Shown here: piece after piece, positions 34,229 to 44,919 of the stretch
How the letters are laid out: each line of letters starts with the position of its first letter
How positions within the stretch are numbered: position 1 is the first letter of the stretch
Source: Aspidiotus rigidus
Taxonomy: Eukaryota > Arthropoda > Insecta > Hemiptera > Diaspididae
Direction of reading: 5' to 3'
DNA: 64,000 bases
NCBI GenBank assembly: GCA_035079385.1
Contig: JAVHKY010000082.1
Coordinates: 310,001 to 374,000, forward strand
Notes under the pieces: model-generated
What the model was told of the DNA's origin: nothing
The model's database searches: none
The model's input: the letters and a program-made list of their open reading frames with translations, nothing else
Program-made: the position numbers and the translations under genes

Positions 34229-36104
34229 TTAGCGACCACCGGTGTATCGGCTTCTCCATCCACCGGGAAGTTGAGGTCGCTGCTCCACAAAAGCTGGTAA
34301 GAAAATGGGCTGTCAGGAAGCTGAATAGCGACCGTTTGAAGGCTAGCTATATTGCTCTCACATGGGATCAAGAAGAAGAGCAAGAAGGCAATGCGGAGGT
34401 GGCAGCAGAGAGGATGATCAAGACTGTCACCAAAGCTTGCGATGTAGCCATGCCCAGGCAAGGTCCAACAAAGAAGAGGAGAGCCGTTTACTGGTGGACC
34501 AACAAGATTGCCGAGTTAAGAAAAGGGTGCAACTGTCAGCACCGGGTGTACCAGCGTAGTAGTGGCCGCGAAGGGGCGCGAGCGGTTGCACCTGAATACC
34601 AGCTGGCTCGCAAAAGGCTGAAGAAGGCCATCAAGGACAGCAAGAGTGCTGCATGGCGAGAGCTATGTGAGATGGCAGATGACGACCCGTTTGGAAAGCC
34701 TTATAAGTTAGTGCTGAAGAAGCTAAAAGGCCTCTCAGCAATGAGCCGAATGGAGCCGGATGTTGTCGGTCAAATCATTGATGGCTTGTTCCCACAGAAG
34801 CCACCACCAATGGTCTAGGCACCGAGGAGGTTGATGCAGCAGTCAATAGACTGCGGGGTAAGTATTGGAAGGCTCCAGGCCCGGATGAGATTCCAAATCC
34901 AGTCTGGAGCGCCATACATTCAGTTGACCCAGCACTGCTTGTTGATACATTCAATGCGGCAATTGTTGGGGGACTGTTCCCTGTGCGATGGAAGAAAGCC
35001 AGGCTAGCGTTGATCGATAAGAAGGATAAACCACCTGGTCTACCATCCTCTTATCGTCCACTTTGCCTGCTAGACAATGTTGGAAAACTTCTAGAAAGAG
35101 TGATGGCCAATCGTTTGGAGAGCTATCTGAAGGAAAGAGATATAATCTCTGATAGCCAGTACGGGTTTCAAACTGGACGCTGCACATCAGATGCTGGGAT
35201 CCGGCTGAAGAGGATAGCCAAGTCAGCAATTGATATGCGTCAGTTTTGCGCAGCCGTCAGCCTCGACATAAGAAATGCGTTCAATTCAATTCCATGAAAG
35301 ATGATATTGGAAGCTCTTGTGAACGCAGGAGTGCCCGCATACCTGCTCAGGATGATCAGCAGCTATCTTAGCTGCCGTGAAATCCAAGCAGAGACGTCTG
35401 CTGGTACAGTAAAGCGCCCTGTTACTTGTGGGGTGCCGCAGGGGTCGGTCCTTGGGCCGCTTTTGTGGTGCGTCGCATTTAACGGAATCTTTAAGGTGAA
35501 GCTGCCACCGGGGGTTAAGCTTATCTGCTATGCGGATGACACCCTGGTGGTATGCACTGCCGAAACAACTGTAGCGGTGGAGAGCAGGGTAAACCGGGCC
35601 CTAGAGGATGTGACGCGTTGGATCGAGTCGGCTGGACTTGAACTAGCAGCAAGTAAGACGGAGGCCATTTTATTCACGACCTGTCGGAAGTTCAAGTCAC
35701 CCACCTTTTGCCTGCGAGGTGTGGAAATTGAAACCTCAAAGCAAATGAAATACCTGGGCATCTGGTTTGACTCAACGCTGAGCTTCAGGCACCATTTCCT
35801 GATGGCAGCGGAAAAGGCGGGCCGGGTAGTTGGATACCTAAGCCGCCTTATGAGGAACCTGGGAGGACCGAGAGAAGCAAGGAGAAGGATCATGATGAGC
35901 ACCGCCTTGTCGATCCTCCTATATGGTGCGCCAGTATGGGCCGACTGCATGAAGACACCATACCGAAGAAGAGAGATGGTAAAGATCCAACGAAGAGCTG
36001 CGCTGAGGTGTGTTAGTGCCTACCGCACTGTCTCGACGGAGGCTCTTTGTGTATTAGCACGTTCACCACAAATCGAGCTCCTTGCTTGTACTGCAGTATT
36101 ATGA
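34229..36104 (+). pseudogene. R1-clade-like LINE ORF2, endonuclease end to RT
   Basis: The frame starts inside the endonuclease (ISDHRCIGFS, the conserved SDH motif) and runs through YWWTNKIAELRKGC, DPFGKPYKLV and, after a frameshift near 34800, KAPGPDEIPNPV. It then covers the RT: SSYRPLCLLDNVGKLLE, YGFQTGRCTSDA, LDIRNAFNSIP, GVPQGSVLGPLLW, YADD (35529-35540) and the MKYLGIWFD thumb motif. A TGA at 35296-35298 replaces the expected Trp behind NSIP. The order and wording fit R1-clade LINEs. The endonuclease N-terminus and the C-terminal Cys-rich end are missing, so it is truncated on both sides as well as broken by two mutations. It is GC-richer than its flanks. Confidence 0.8.
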
Positions 36105-37430
36105 TTCAGCGGCAAAATATACGATGAAATGTTCGTCCCTGACGCCTATCAACGAATGTACTCGTATACAAATACGTCATGACGTATAACTTAACTTAAA
36201 AATAGTACTCAATAATAAGTACATCGTAATTATAAAGTATTACTCGCACCTACATGAAGCGATTCGTGAAACGACAAGTATACGCATGAACACACATTGG
36301 CGATGAATTTACACATAAAGATGGAACCACAGTCAACAAAATATGTCGCCATCACTGCTACCCTGCTCTGTAAGTTGTCCATATGTTACCGTGAATGCGA
36401 TAGGCCTCGCTATCGTGACAATCTGTTGTCAACTTTGATGCGTAAAATGTAGCGCTCTCGGGTCGCAAATCAATACATTTTCCAAGACAATGATATGCAA
36501 TCCCGGCACAAAAAATACGATGAGGGTATACAGTACGTAACAGTTTTGAAATACCACTGATTTGATAACGTCATGTAGGCACGTTAAACAAGCGCGCGAT
36601 TCGAACACAAACAATTTGAGCGTTAATGCACTCCCTTCTTATCCTTGGACACATGGAAAGTATTGTTATTGCAAATTGCATAATCTTCCTCCTTGGTTAT
36701 CAATTTGAAGAAAAAATAACAGAAATATTCAGAAGACACACTTATTTGATTCTGAAATGAAAGTGAATGCGTAAGTACCAATGATTCTTGATTTGTTGAG
36801 CTAGCTCGGCCTCGTTAAGGTATACGGTTGACTAATTGTAAAGCAAGTCATGAACGTGTGAAAAAAAAAAAAAGAAAGAAAAGTCAAAGGACAAACTAAG
36901 TACGGTACATTACCAGCACGTTTCGTCCCTGTCTCTATTCTCAAATGTTTAAAACTCGTTTTGTATAGCTGATCAATTTTAACGAGACTGAGCAATGTGT
37001 CTTTAGAGTCATTTTTCCATAAAAGACGATGTTATTTTTTCCACAAAATTGATGACCTGCGGGGGAATACGTACGCGATTTGCAATAACAGCAATTTTCC
37101 TACGACATGGGAACATGAATTTGAGGGAAAATATCATACTATTTGAAAAATATATCATCTCTAAACAGGCGCACACAAAGGGAAGGAAGTGAAAGTAGAG
37201 AGGTCTGCTACACCAGGCGTTAGTATTTGCAAGTTACAATGATATGTATAAGTAATTACATAAAAATTTGTACGTATATTTGTATCAGGATGAAATATAT
37301 GTTCTTGTACACCATATTCGTGATGTGTGAGTAATAGATAAGTATGTAATAAATAAATTCGTATAAAATGCACGAGTAAGTACGCACTTGCGATAAGAGA
37401 AAAAGAAAGGAGGGGGGAGAGAAAGAGTGA
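36105..37430. other. Spacer 3' of the Iroquois exon (probable intron)
   Basis: No coding motif or repeat copy was seen. As the Iroquois exon is on the minus strand and ends in a splice donor, this stretch should be intron, at least near 37.4 kb. Confidence 0.5.

Positions 37431-37433
<3 letters not shown>

Positions 37434-37480
<47 letters not shown>
37434..37480 (+). repeat. (TA)n microsatellite
   Basis: About 23 TA units in the intron next to the Iroquois exon, 28 bp beyond the donor site. Confidence 0.9.
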
Positions 37481-37483
<3 letters not shown>

Positions 37484-37508
37484 CTATTATATAATTTTAT
37501 TTATTTAC

Positions 37509-37849
37509 CGTTTGGTACAACGCGACTCTCTTTCAATCTGTCTTCTTCTAATGAGTTTTCATCTTTGTCTTTCTCGTCACAATCCGAGAGCATTGTATCT
37601 TCGTCATCATCGGTCTTATTTTTCGGCTCCCACGTCATTTTATTCTCTTTTTTCAGTCTTCGTCTCGCATTTGCAAACCACGTCGACACCTGGGTAAGCG
37701 TCATTTTTGTGATTATGGCCAACATGATTTTCTCGCCCTTCGTCGGATACGGATTCTTTTTATGCTCGTTGAGCCAAGCTTTCAACGTAGCTGTCGACTC
37801 TCGAGTTGCATTCTTTCTTCGCGCTGCAAGATCGTAACTCGTCCCATAT
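37509..37849 (-). CDS. Iroquois-class homeobox exon
   Basis: One internal exon of a TALE homeobox transcription factor. It begins after TTTACAG (acceptor AG at 37850-37851) and reads [19 protein letters not shown], then the homeodomain with [20 protein letters not shown], the three-residue loop PYP, and helix 3 [20 protein letters not shown]. An acidic tail ([15 protein letters not shown]) follows. It ends at 37509 before the donor GTAAAT. The sequence is diagnostic for Iroquois proteins (araucan, caupolican and mirror in flies; Irx in vertebrates), nuclear regulators that pattern wing, eye and sensory organs. Which paralogue it is cannot be said from this exon. The Iro box and termini must lie in other exons, which I did not find. 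It is the only host gene part I can identify in this window. The frame is intact. Confidence 0.95.
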
Positions 37850-38760
37850 CTGTAAACAGGTAATTAACGTCTAATTATAAAAGAAAGTTACGCGCAATAC
37901 ATCAGAGCAATTATACATATACACAAATAATAGCGGACTATGTAGAATACATCCATATTCGCGTCGAAGAGTACCGGCGAGTTGAGATGCGCCGCAACGC
38001 GACATATACGTAATATCAAAAGCTAAGCTTCCCCGATGATCGACCTGAAGGTAAACAAAGACAATTGAAACTTCGCGAAGATTTATAATATCTTCCTATC
38101 ATAATATCATATCTTATCCTATATTATATAAAAGACGGTACTAACATTTTGGCGCAGTTTACCCATTTCCCTAATACATCAATTCTGTTAGGATTTTCTG
38201 CGTAAATTCATTATAACCATCAAAATCAAACTTTAAAAAAAAAATCACAATTACATCCTTCAAAAAGTTGTAATAAAGTTTCAAAATTAGGCCTAGTTTG
38301 ACTGCTGTTTCTTTACGTATGTTTATTCATGCGCAAAAAAAGTTCAATTTCAACGAAATGCTGAGATGAATGTCAAATTTAATATTAATTTTCTACAACA
38401 CTGTAATGACAAGTCAACCTTTTCCTTGATATACTTCACTTTTGACGCATTCGTTACGGAAAATATTATACGTACAAGCAATTTGCACTCGAAAGTCATT
38501 TCTACCAACTTTTCGACTAAAAAGTCAGGTATTGCGCCGATCAGTCGTATAGCGTATCAAGCCAAGTTTGTGCATATAATCGCGCAATATTATGCGAAAT
38601 AGGTACGTAGAAATTTTGCATAATGGGTGAAAAACGCAACCGCACTTTATTCATACGCGTTATGGGCTAGAGATCTGCGTAATACGTGAAATATGCAATT
38701 CATTTTTATAATACATGAAGCGAAAGTGCTGCGTATCGTGTTTGTTTTTCGTAGCAAAAC
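37850..38760. other. Probable Iroquois intron upstream of the homeobox exon
   Basis: Lies 5' of the exon on the minus strand. AT-rich, with no coding motifs or repeats recognised. Confidence 0.45.
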
Positions 38761-38995
38761 ATGCCGTTATCAGAACTGTGGCGAAAATGTTTTATCAGTG
38801 CAATGGCGAAAATCAAGTCAGTGGTGCCATTCGAACAATTTGTGAACATTCTTTTTGAACGATAACCAATTTAAATTGTAGGCCCAAGTGTTCTTTTCAC
38901 TTCATGTATTATATAAAAAGTACTGTTCGTAATTTGTGTCGAAAACAAACGATATTTGGAACTCGCTTCGCTCGTGTGGCTACACTGCGCTCGTT
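38761..38995 (+). repeat. Dispersed repeat, partner at 16.3 kb
   Basis: Second copy of 16308-16545, same orientation, with similar ends (CCGTTATCAGAACTGTGGCG to CACTGCGCTCGTT). Confidence 0.7.
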
Positions 38996-39039
38996 CTAAT
39001 ATCGTTCGTTTTCACCATTTATTACAAAATGTACTATTC

Positions 39040-39480
39040 CCACCTTCCCCTATCCACCTTACTACGAGACTTTAACGCAGTTGTTTCAGCCGTCTTTGCA
39101 AATTTATATTTTGATTACTTCTCTGGATATTCTCATGTATTTTGATATGATTAACGCTAACCTACCAAATCGTATCAAGTCAATTGGAAATGCATTGATG
39201 AATTGCTCATTCGATCTTTGAACCAATTGTTGGTGCTTATCTTCAGATATGAGACTATAACTTGCCTGAGTCACGAAAAATTTTATCCAGTAGTTTTGGA
39301 GAAGATAGACGGACAAGAAAAATCGTATGAGCCTAAATATAAGTCTATATATATATATATATAAATGAAGAAACCTGAAATTTTTCTTGGCTAAAAGTGA
39401 TTCAGGACCTCCAAAACGTCGAGAAAGTTCACTGTTTCCTTTCCCGGTCAACCTTGCTACAGATATAATACCTCACTTTC
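39040..39480 (+). repeat. Dispersed repeat, partner at 42.4 kb
   Basis: Shares TACGAGACT, ATATGAGACTATAACTTGCC, TCCAGTAGTTTTGGAGAAGA and CTTGCTACAGAT with 42410-42790, same orientation, with moderate divergence. It is non-coding. Two copies bracket the Ginger-like element at 40.3-42.0 kb. Confidence 0.65.
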
Positions 39481-39653
39481 TGAGCTAGAAAAGTTGTTAA
39501 AATAAAGAGCTTCACAATTACTTTTTCCCTCCGATCCCTGGCATCACCTAATACTATCTCCAACCACTATTCTTTTCATCCACTACTAAAATTCTATTCA
39601 AGCTCTCATCATTACTTTTCATGCAAACTCCATCCCAAGATCCTTCATCTAGG

Positions 39654-39776
39654 ATTGAAAAGGGGGTTTTCTACATGTACAGATCTACTTTATTAGTGTG
39701 TTGCGACACAATTGATGATGGGATAACACCCAACTAATAAAGTAAATTTGTACATTTGGAAAACCCCTTTTTCAAT
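39654..39776. mobile_element. 123-bp foldback MITE-like repeat
   Basis: The arms ATTGAAAAGGGGGTTTTC... and ...GAAAACCCCTTTTTCAAT pair over about 43 bp with a few mismatches. The loop holds TTGCGACACAATTGATGATG. Confidence 0.6.
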
Positions 39777-40284
39777 ATTAGTGCTCTACTTACACCTTAC
39801 TTACTCATTATGAGTTCCAATAACTTCATCTAGGGAACCAGCTACACAAAGACAGTGCGGAAAACAAAAAAAAATCGATATCGAATCCAAACAAGCAACT
39901 AACCTATTTACAATGACTAAAAAAAAAAAAATTAAAAAAACTAAATAGTATATAACCCAAGATTGAGGAAACCTAAATTTTATTTTATTTTATCGAAAAT
40001 GAGAAATTTTCTCAAAGGTATTATTATTATTTATACTTGAAACGATATTCTGAATTATTATCTATAATGACCATCAAAGTACAAGACCGGGAATGAAAAA
40101 ACGTGCTTTGGCCGCAAAATGCTTCTTTCTAGGAAGAGAGGAAACAAACTTCCTAAATTCAAAAAAAAAAAAAAGGAGGCAATAAATAAATAGAAAAATG
40201 GAAAAATAAAAAACGACAATTGAAAATAATATTCCCATCTCTTGAGACACCTCAAATCAACTATAAACTACTATCAGTTAAATG
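39777..40284. other. AT-rich spacer with A-runs
   Basis: Several A-runs (39920, 40160) and no recognisable gene. Confidence 0.4.
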
Positions 40285-40288
40285 TGTA

Positions 40289-41958
40289 TGTTACAGGCAA
40301 ATCGTTTAAGGCTGGCATTTCATGAAATGTCAAAATCTTGATTTATTAAGTTGACATTTTATGAAGTGACTGACAATTTTCAGTCATTCCATAAAATGTC
40401 GAGAACTCTTCAGGTATTTCATGAAATGCCGGTAAAAAAACATAAGCTAATTTTTGGTTTCTTAAGCACTACAATGTGATACGTGTTATGAAGGTGTAAG
40501 AACTAATTTCTCCGATGAAGGCAGAAACTGATGTCATTCTTTACAATGTCCATACGGAAGAACTTTTTGATTGTCTGGATACAATTCATAAATCTATAGG
40601 ACATGGTGGTACGGACAGGATGCTTCAAGGCGTTCGCAAGAAATACAAAAATATAAGTCGAGCAACTGTTTAAGATTTTATTTTGGGTTGTATTGGTTGT
40701 GAGCAGAAGAGGAGCAATCAAAGAAAAGGCCTCGTAGTTAAACCAATTGTTCACGCGAATATGAACAGCCGAGCTCAACTATAGACATGATAGATCTCCA
40801 ATCACAAGCTGACGGTGAGTACCGTTTTGTATTTGTACACCAAGATCACCTGACGAAGCTTGTGACTTTGAAGCCATTGCGCACAAAAACAGCAAAAGAA
40901 GTTGCTGTACATTTGCTTGACGTTTTTACAAAATTTGGTGCCCCGTGTATTTTACACACCGATGATGGCCGAGAGTTTAGAAATTGTGTCATTGAAAGCA
41001 TTCGAGAGATGTGGCCAGACTTGAAGATTATCCACGGGAAGGCGCGACATTTGCAGTCTCAAAGTAGCGTGGAACGAGCGAATAGAGATGTCGAGAAAAT
41101 GCTCTTTACCTAGCTTCAAGACAATAAAACGAGCAAGTGGAATGAGGGAGTTTGGTTTGTTAAATTTATGAAGAATTGTTCTCTGCATGCGGGGATTAAA
41201 CGTAGTCCGTATGAGGCTATGTTCAGCGTGCCTGCGGAGATTTGCCTAGAAAACACGTCTATCCCAGTCCCGGAAGACCACGAAGGTGACGTAATGAAAA
41301 AACCTGATAAGAGGTTTCTTGACGCAACAGCTTACGCTCAGCTGCAACTGAAAACTCCAAGGAGACAGGGGGCCACGGTCACGGGTTTGGTTTTTGTTCA
41401 TGTTTATAGAAATTTGAAACCAAGCGATGTGCGTGCAGACGAAATAACATATGGTGCAACAGCAAACGCCACAATAGCACGCCGTGTACAAATAAATAGA
41501 CTAGTTTCAATTTTGAAACTCCATAATTTTAATTAGAAGGAGGTAATTGTTATTTGTTCTTTGCTTAAATTAAAATTTCCCTTAATCCATTTGATTACCC
41601 TGCACCCTTCCCCCTTACTTTTATATTATTTTAAATTCAAAATTTCACATTTTTTTTTTTTTTTTTTTGTTCACTCGAGTATTGTATTTCAATATTGCCT
41701 GTTTCCAGTAAAATTTCATAATGAATAACTGTAGTTACCTGAAAGATCGCATTTCTGAGCTCTATTATACATATTACAAATTACATCTAGGTATTTCATT
41801 TCATGATTTGCCTAACCTGCATTAGGCAGATCGTATGAGACTAGGACACTTCATGAAATGCCCAGTCCACTCATATAATTTTTATAAGTATTTTACGATT
41901 TGCCTAAAATGACTTTGCATTTCATGAAATGTCAGACTTGTACGATTTGCCTGTAACA
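40289..41958 (+). mobile_element. Ginger-like DNA transposon, family 2 (1670 bp)
   Basis: The terminal repeats TGTTACAGGCAAATCGT and ACGATTTGCCTGTAACA are exact. TGTA stands on both sides (40285-40288, 41959-41962), a 4-bp target duplication. Palindromes with core ATTTCATGAAAT line both ends: 40313-40332, 40352-40371, 40381-40401 and 40411-40431 on the left; about 41844-41863 and 41915-41934 on the right. The interior encodes a decayed integrase-type transposase. No poly-purine tract or long terminal repeat is present, so it is not an LTR retrotransposon. Confidence 0.85.
40551..41536 (+). pseudogene. KRBA2/Ginger-like integrase (DDE) transposase, broken
   Basis: In order: an HHCC zinc-binding segment (THKS-type IHKSIGHGGTDRM, then GCIGCEQKR), a link VVKPIVHANMNSR, and the integrase core. 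The catalytic residues are Asp in MIDLQS (40793), Asp in HTDDGREF (40961) and Glu in SSVERANRD (41072), a spacing of 36 residues between the last two. KNCSLHAGIKRSPYEAMF and a C-terminal stretch follow to 41536. The wording is that of KRBA2-like and Ginger-type integrases, which cut and join transposon ends. Breaks: TAA at 40671-40673, a frameshift near 40776 and TAG at 41111-41113. The Cys-rich tail seen in the family 1 copies is not found here. Confidence 0.85.
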
Positions 41959-42104
41959 TGTACGAAAAATGATGAATAAATCAATAATAAATTTAAGAAT
42001 GAAGTCAGCAAGAGTATTGGCAGCACACTTGATGGAGACCAAAAAATTTTCCTCGATCACTCAAACTCAAGGTTTTCACTATCGGATTTGGCTAATAAAA
42101 ATGA

Positions 42105-42127
42105 AAAAAAAAAAAAAAAAAAAAACA
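42105..42127 (+). repeat. Poly-A tract
   Basis: A run of about 20 A, possibly the tail of a degraded retroposed sequence. Confidence 0.6.
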
Positions 42128-42399
42128 ACTTTTCTTCTCACAATAAAAAAATCATTGAGAGAATCACTCCCTCTCTTTAAATTAAATACCAATGACCTGT
42201 CAATCATACCAAATATAATATGTACTAGAATGAACAATCGAACTCAGTTTATAAATTCTATCACTTCGACGTCACATCAACTGATAACAGAGTAAAAATA
42301 CCTATGATCCAATAAGGAAACCTGAATTTTGTTTTAATTCAGGCTACGAGTCATCTAAAACCTACAACCTACGAAACGTATCCAAAAAAACCATTCTCC

Positions 42400-42830
42400 C
42401 TACCCCTACTCAAACTGCTACGAGACTATAACAGTTGTTTCTGCGCTCTTTGCAAATTGATATTTCGATTACTCTCAATATGATTCATACGTAACCTACA
42501 GAATCGTATTAACTCGATTGGAAACGCGTTGAGGAATTACTGACAATTATTCGTCGAAAAAATTGTTGGTACCCATCTTAAAATATGAGACTATAACTTA
42601 TCTAGGTCTCGAAAAAATCCATCCCGTAGTTTTGGAGAAGATCCGCGGACAAAAAAATTTCTTTAAGCGTAAATATAGGCCTATATAAAGAAACTTTATT
42701 ATTTTCATGCTGAAAGTAATATAGGCCCTCCAAAGCTTCGAGAAAGTTGACTGCTTCTTCCCCCTGTCAATCTTGCTACAGATGTAATAGTGCACTTTTC
42801 GAGCTAAAAAAGTAGGTAAAAAAATGAGCT
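42400..42830 (+). repeat. Dispersed repeat, partner at 39.0 kb
   Basis: Second copy of 39040-39480. Shared words include TAGTTTTGGAGAAGAT, ATATGAGACTATAACTT and TCTTGCTACAGAT. Confidence 0.65.
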
Positions 42831-43140
42831 CATTTTTTCCTATACGTTACTCTTAGTCTAGTATCAGTCTTGTATAGTGTATATTTGGCTGTGTGGTTCA
42901 ATTCTTTATCACCTCCAATTCCTGGCATCTCTTAAAGCTATTCTAAAAAAAATGCTAAAAACGGGCCTTGGAGGGAGGCTGGAATGAAATAGCGGAACTA
43001 TCTGATCGAGTAGTGGAATGGCTGGGAAAACTGGATATTAATGTATAATTGAATAAAAACCAAATTAATGTTACCTGTCACACTTCACGTTTTAATGTTT
43101 TAACTTTAGTTTAATTTTTGAGAATATTTTGAAGTGCTGT
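42831..43140. other. Non-coding spacer
   Basis: Nothing recognisable; CCAATTCCTGGCATC near 42912 echoes 39535, so the repeat above may reach this far. Confidence 0.4.
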
Positions 43141-43174
43141 TTGTATACCCGAAGACATAAGAATAATAATAATA

Positions 43175-43987
43175 ATGTACGAGTGTGCCTCCAATACATG
43201 TACATGCACGTTTTACTGCAATCATCAGTCCCCATGCCGACACTTGCTCCTGAAAAGAGAGAGTGTAACTGGATCTCTTGCGTCAGTTTTCCGATTGGCC
43301 TTGTTCCATGAACGCTATCGTCGGATTAAAATTTCACAATTTCGGCAATCTGACGCCCAAAATGCATCCACCAGTTCGAGCATCTCTGATGAGGATATGA
43401 ATCCACGTGAGGATGTAGAAGGCAGAGCTTTGACCCAACGAGCAAAATATAACCTCGTTCTGCCAGTTCTGCTTAATATAGCTTCTCTAACACCGTGCCA
43501 CGGTACCGATCAGTTCATGTTGTACTTGCAAGGGATGAAGAAAATTGAAAATATGATCAGGACCGGGAAGCCTCTTGAAAGGGACAGGAATGATAACGAA
43601 GTAGTCAGTGCAGATCCATCTTGTGAAGTTGTGCCACTCCCTACTCGTGTTTCGATACAAGTAGATCCACCTTGCGAAGGGAAATTTGCTAATCTACCAT
43701 TTCGGAAGAAAGTAAAAGTGCGTGGACTATCAAAGGGAGCTGCTCGGCAGCTCTGTTCATTCAATCGATCGCAAGCGAATGGAGCAGTGTCATCAAAAGC
43801 GACCAAACGAAAGACGCCAGTATCAGTTGAGAAGACGAAAAAGCGACGATGTACAGCTCTGTTACAAAAGGCGTGCCCTGTTTGTGGCATACATTTAAAA
43901 GAAGAAGATCCAGATGTTACTACACTTGACTATTGCTCCACAGCGATACATGAGGAATGTTTCCTAGAATTGGACGAATGCCCTTAG
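43175..43987 (+). pseudogene. SWIM zinc-finger fragment with RING-like tail
   Basis: The frame begins inside a SWIM finger, CTCTFYCNHQSPCRHLL (C-x-C-x-C-x-H pattern), as found near the C-terminus of MULE-type transposases and ZSWIM proteins. A long polar region follows (Ser/Asp/Glu-rich, then a basic stretch TKRKTPVSVEKTKKRRC). The frame ends in CPVCGIHLKEEDPD, DYC, IHEEC and ECP, a RING-like Cys/His order. The stop TAG (43985-43987) falls between ECP and the next TGT, exactly where the last Cys pair of a RING would be completed. I see a broken C-terminal part; the transposase core is absent. The FLYWCH/MULE at 45.3 kb lacks a SWIM end, but no sequence links the two. The upstream frame is also unclear. 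Confidence 0.5.
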
Positions 43988-44900
43988 TGTGCATGTTAAT
44001 GACATTCTAGACTGATTTCATCTACATCTCTTCAATTTCAATTCACCTGGGATATTCGGCTACGAACGAAATATTCGGCGTACCTACCTGACGTCATCTT
44101 TGCGTGCGATTGTAAGACCTGCAACGAGGCGTTGGCCCACAGCCTATTCGATCCATATATACAGTAAGGTAGTTCAGCTATACCACAACCAATAAGTTCT
44201 ATCCAGTCAAAACCATTTGGAACGTCCTCTGTCCTATTGGTGTTCTGAGAGTAAATTTACTACCGGGATTTTGCGCCGGATTGTTGTAGTTTTTACCAAC
44301 TTTTTTCGTTTTTCCTCTACACTCTACTGGTATAGTAATCATTATTAAACGAATATTGTATACCTTATATCTGGTCTCGCGTACATCTTTCATTAGGCTT
44401 AGTCAAACGGTCTATCGAAAGGGAGGTCACCATAATATTTCAATATACTATACCTACAAATAGCTTTTTAATCGTAGGTACTGTACCTACGAATAGCCAC
44501 ATTCTTAATTAAAATGTTTGTCAATAACCGCGCAAAAAGATTTCATCATTAACAGCCGTCAGAAGTATGATGAACTTAATTTTTTGATCGACTAAATTTA
44601 AACTCTCATTTCATCAAATTCTGTACAAATTTTAAAACTAGTCTCTTATGACAGTGAACAGCCCGGTATCTCGAGAAGACTTCCCTCACTACAGTCTACA
44701 TATATGATAAACTTTAGGCTTTTTTTAGATTAACTTTACTATCGTGAAACGAACAAAACTCGCGTTCTATTCTCTATCATTTGGTTGACTAAAATTAATG
44801 CTCTTGATCGACGACAGACCGCCCCGATGGTGTTCCGTATCGTATGTATTATGTATCTAGTCGATTATCTCATATCTCGCGATCATCGTCGATTTGCTCT
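43988..44900. other. Non-coding spacer
   Basis: One GGGAGGTCACC word at 44422; otherwise AT-rich and featureless. Confidence 0.4.
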
Positions 44901-44919
44901 GTTTTGCTGACGGGTGTCG

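Noticed and set aside
37427..37837. Plus-strand 136-codon frame with Ile-Tyr repeats
   Set aside because: It is the antisense of the Iroquois exon plus the (TA)n tract.
40289..41958. Gypsy LTR retrotransposon
   Set aside because: The integrase alone would fit, but the ends are short inverted repeats with a 4-bp duplication, and there is no gag, protease, RT or LTR.
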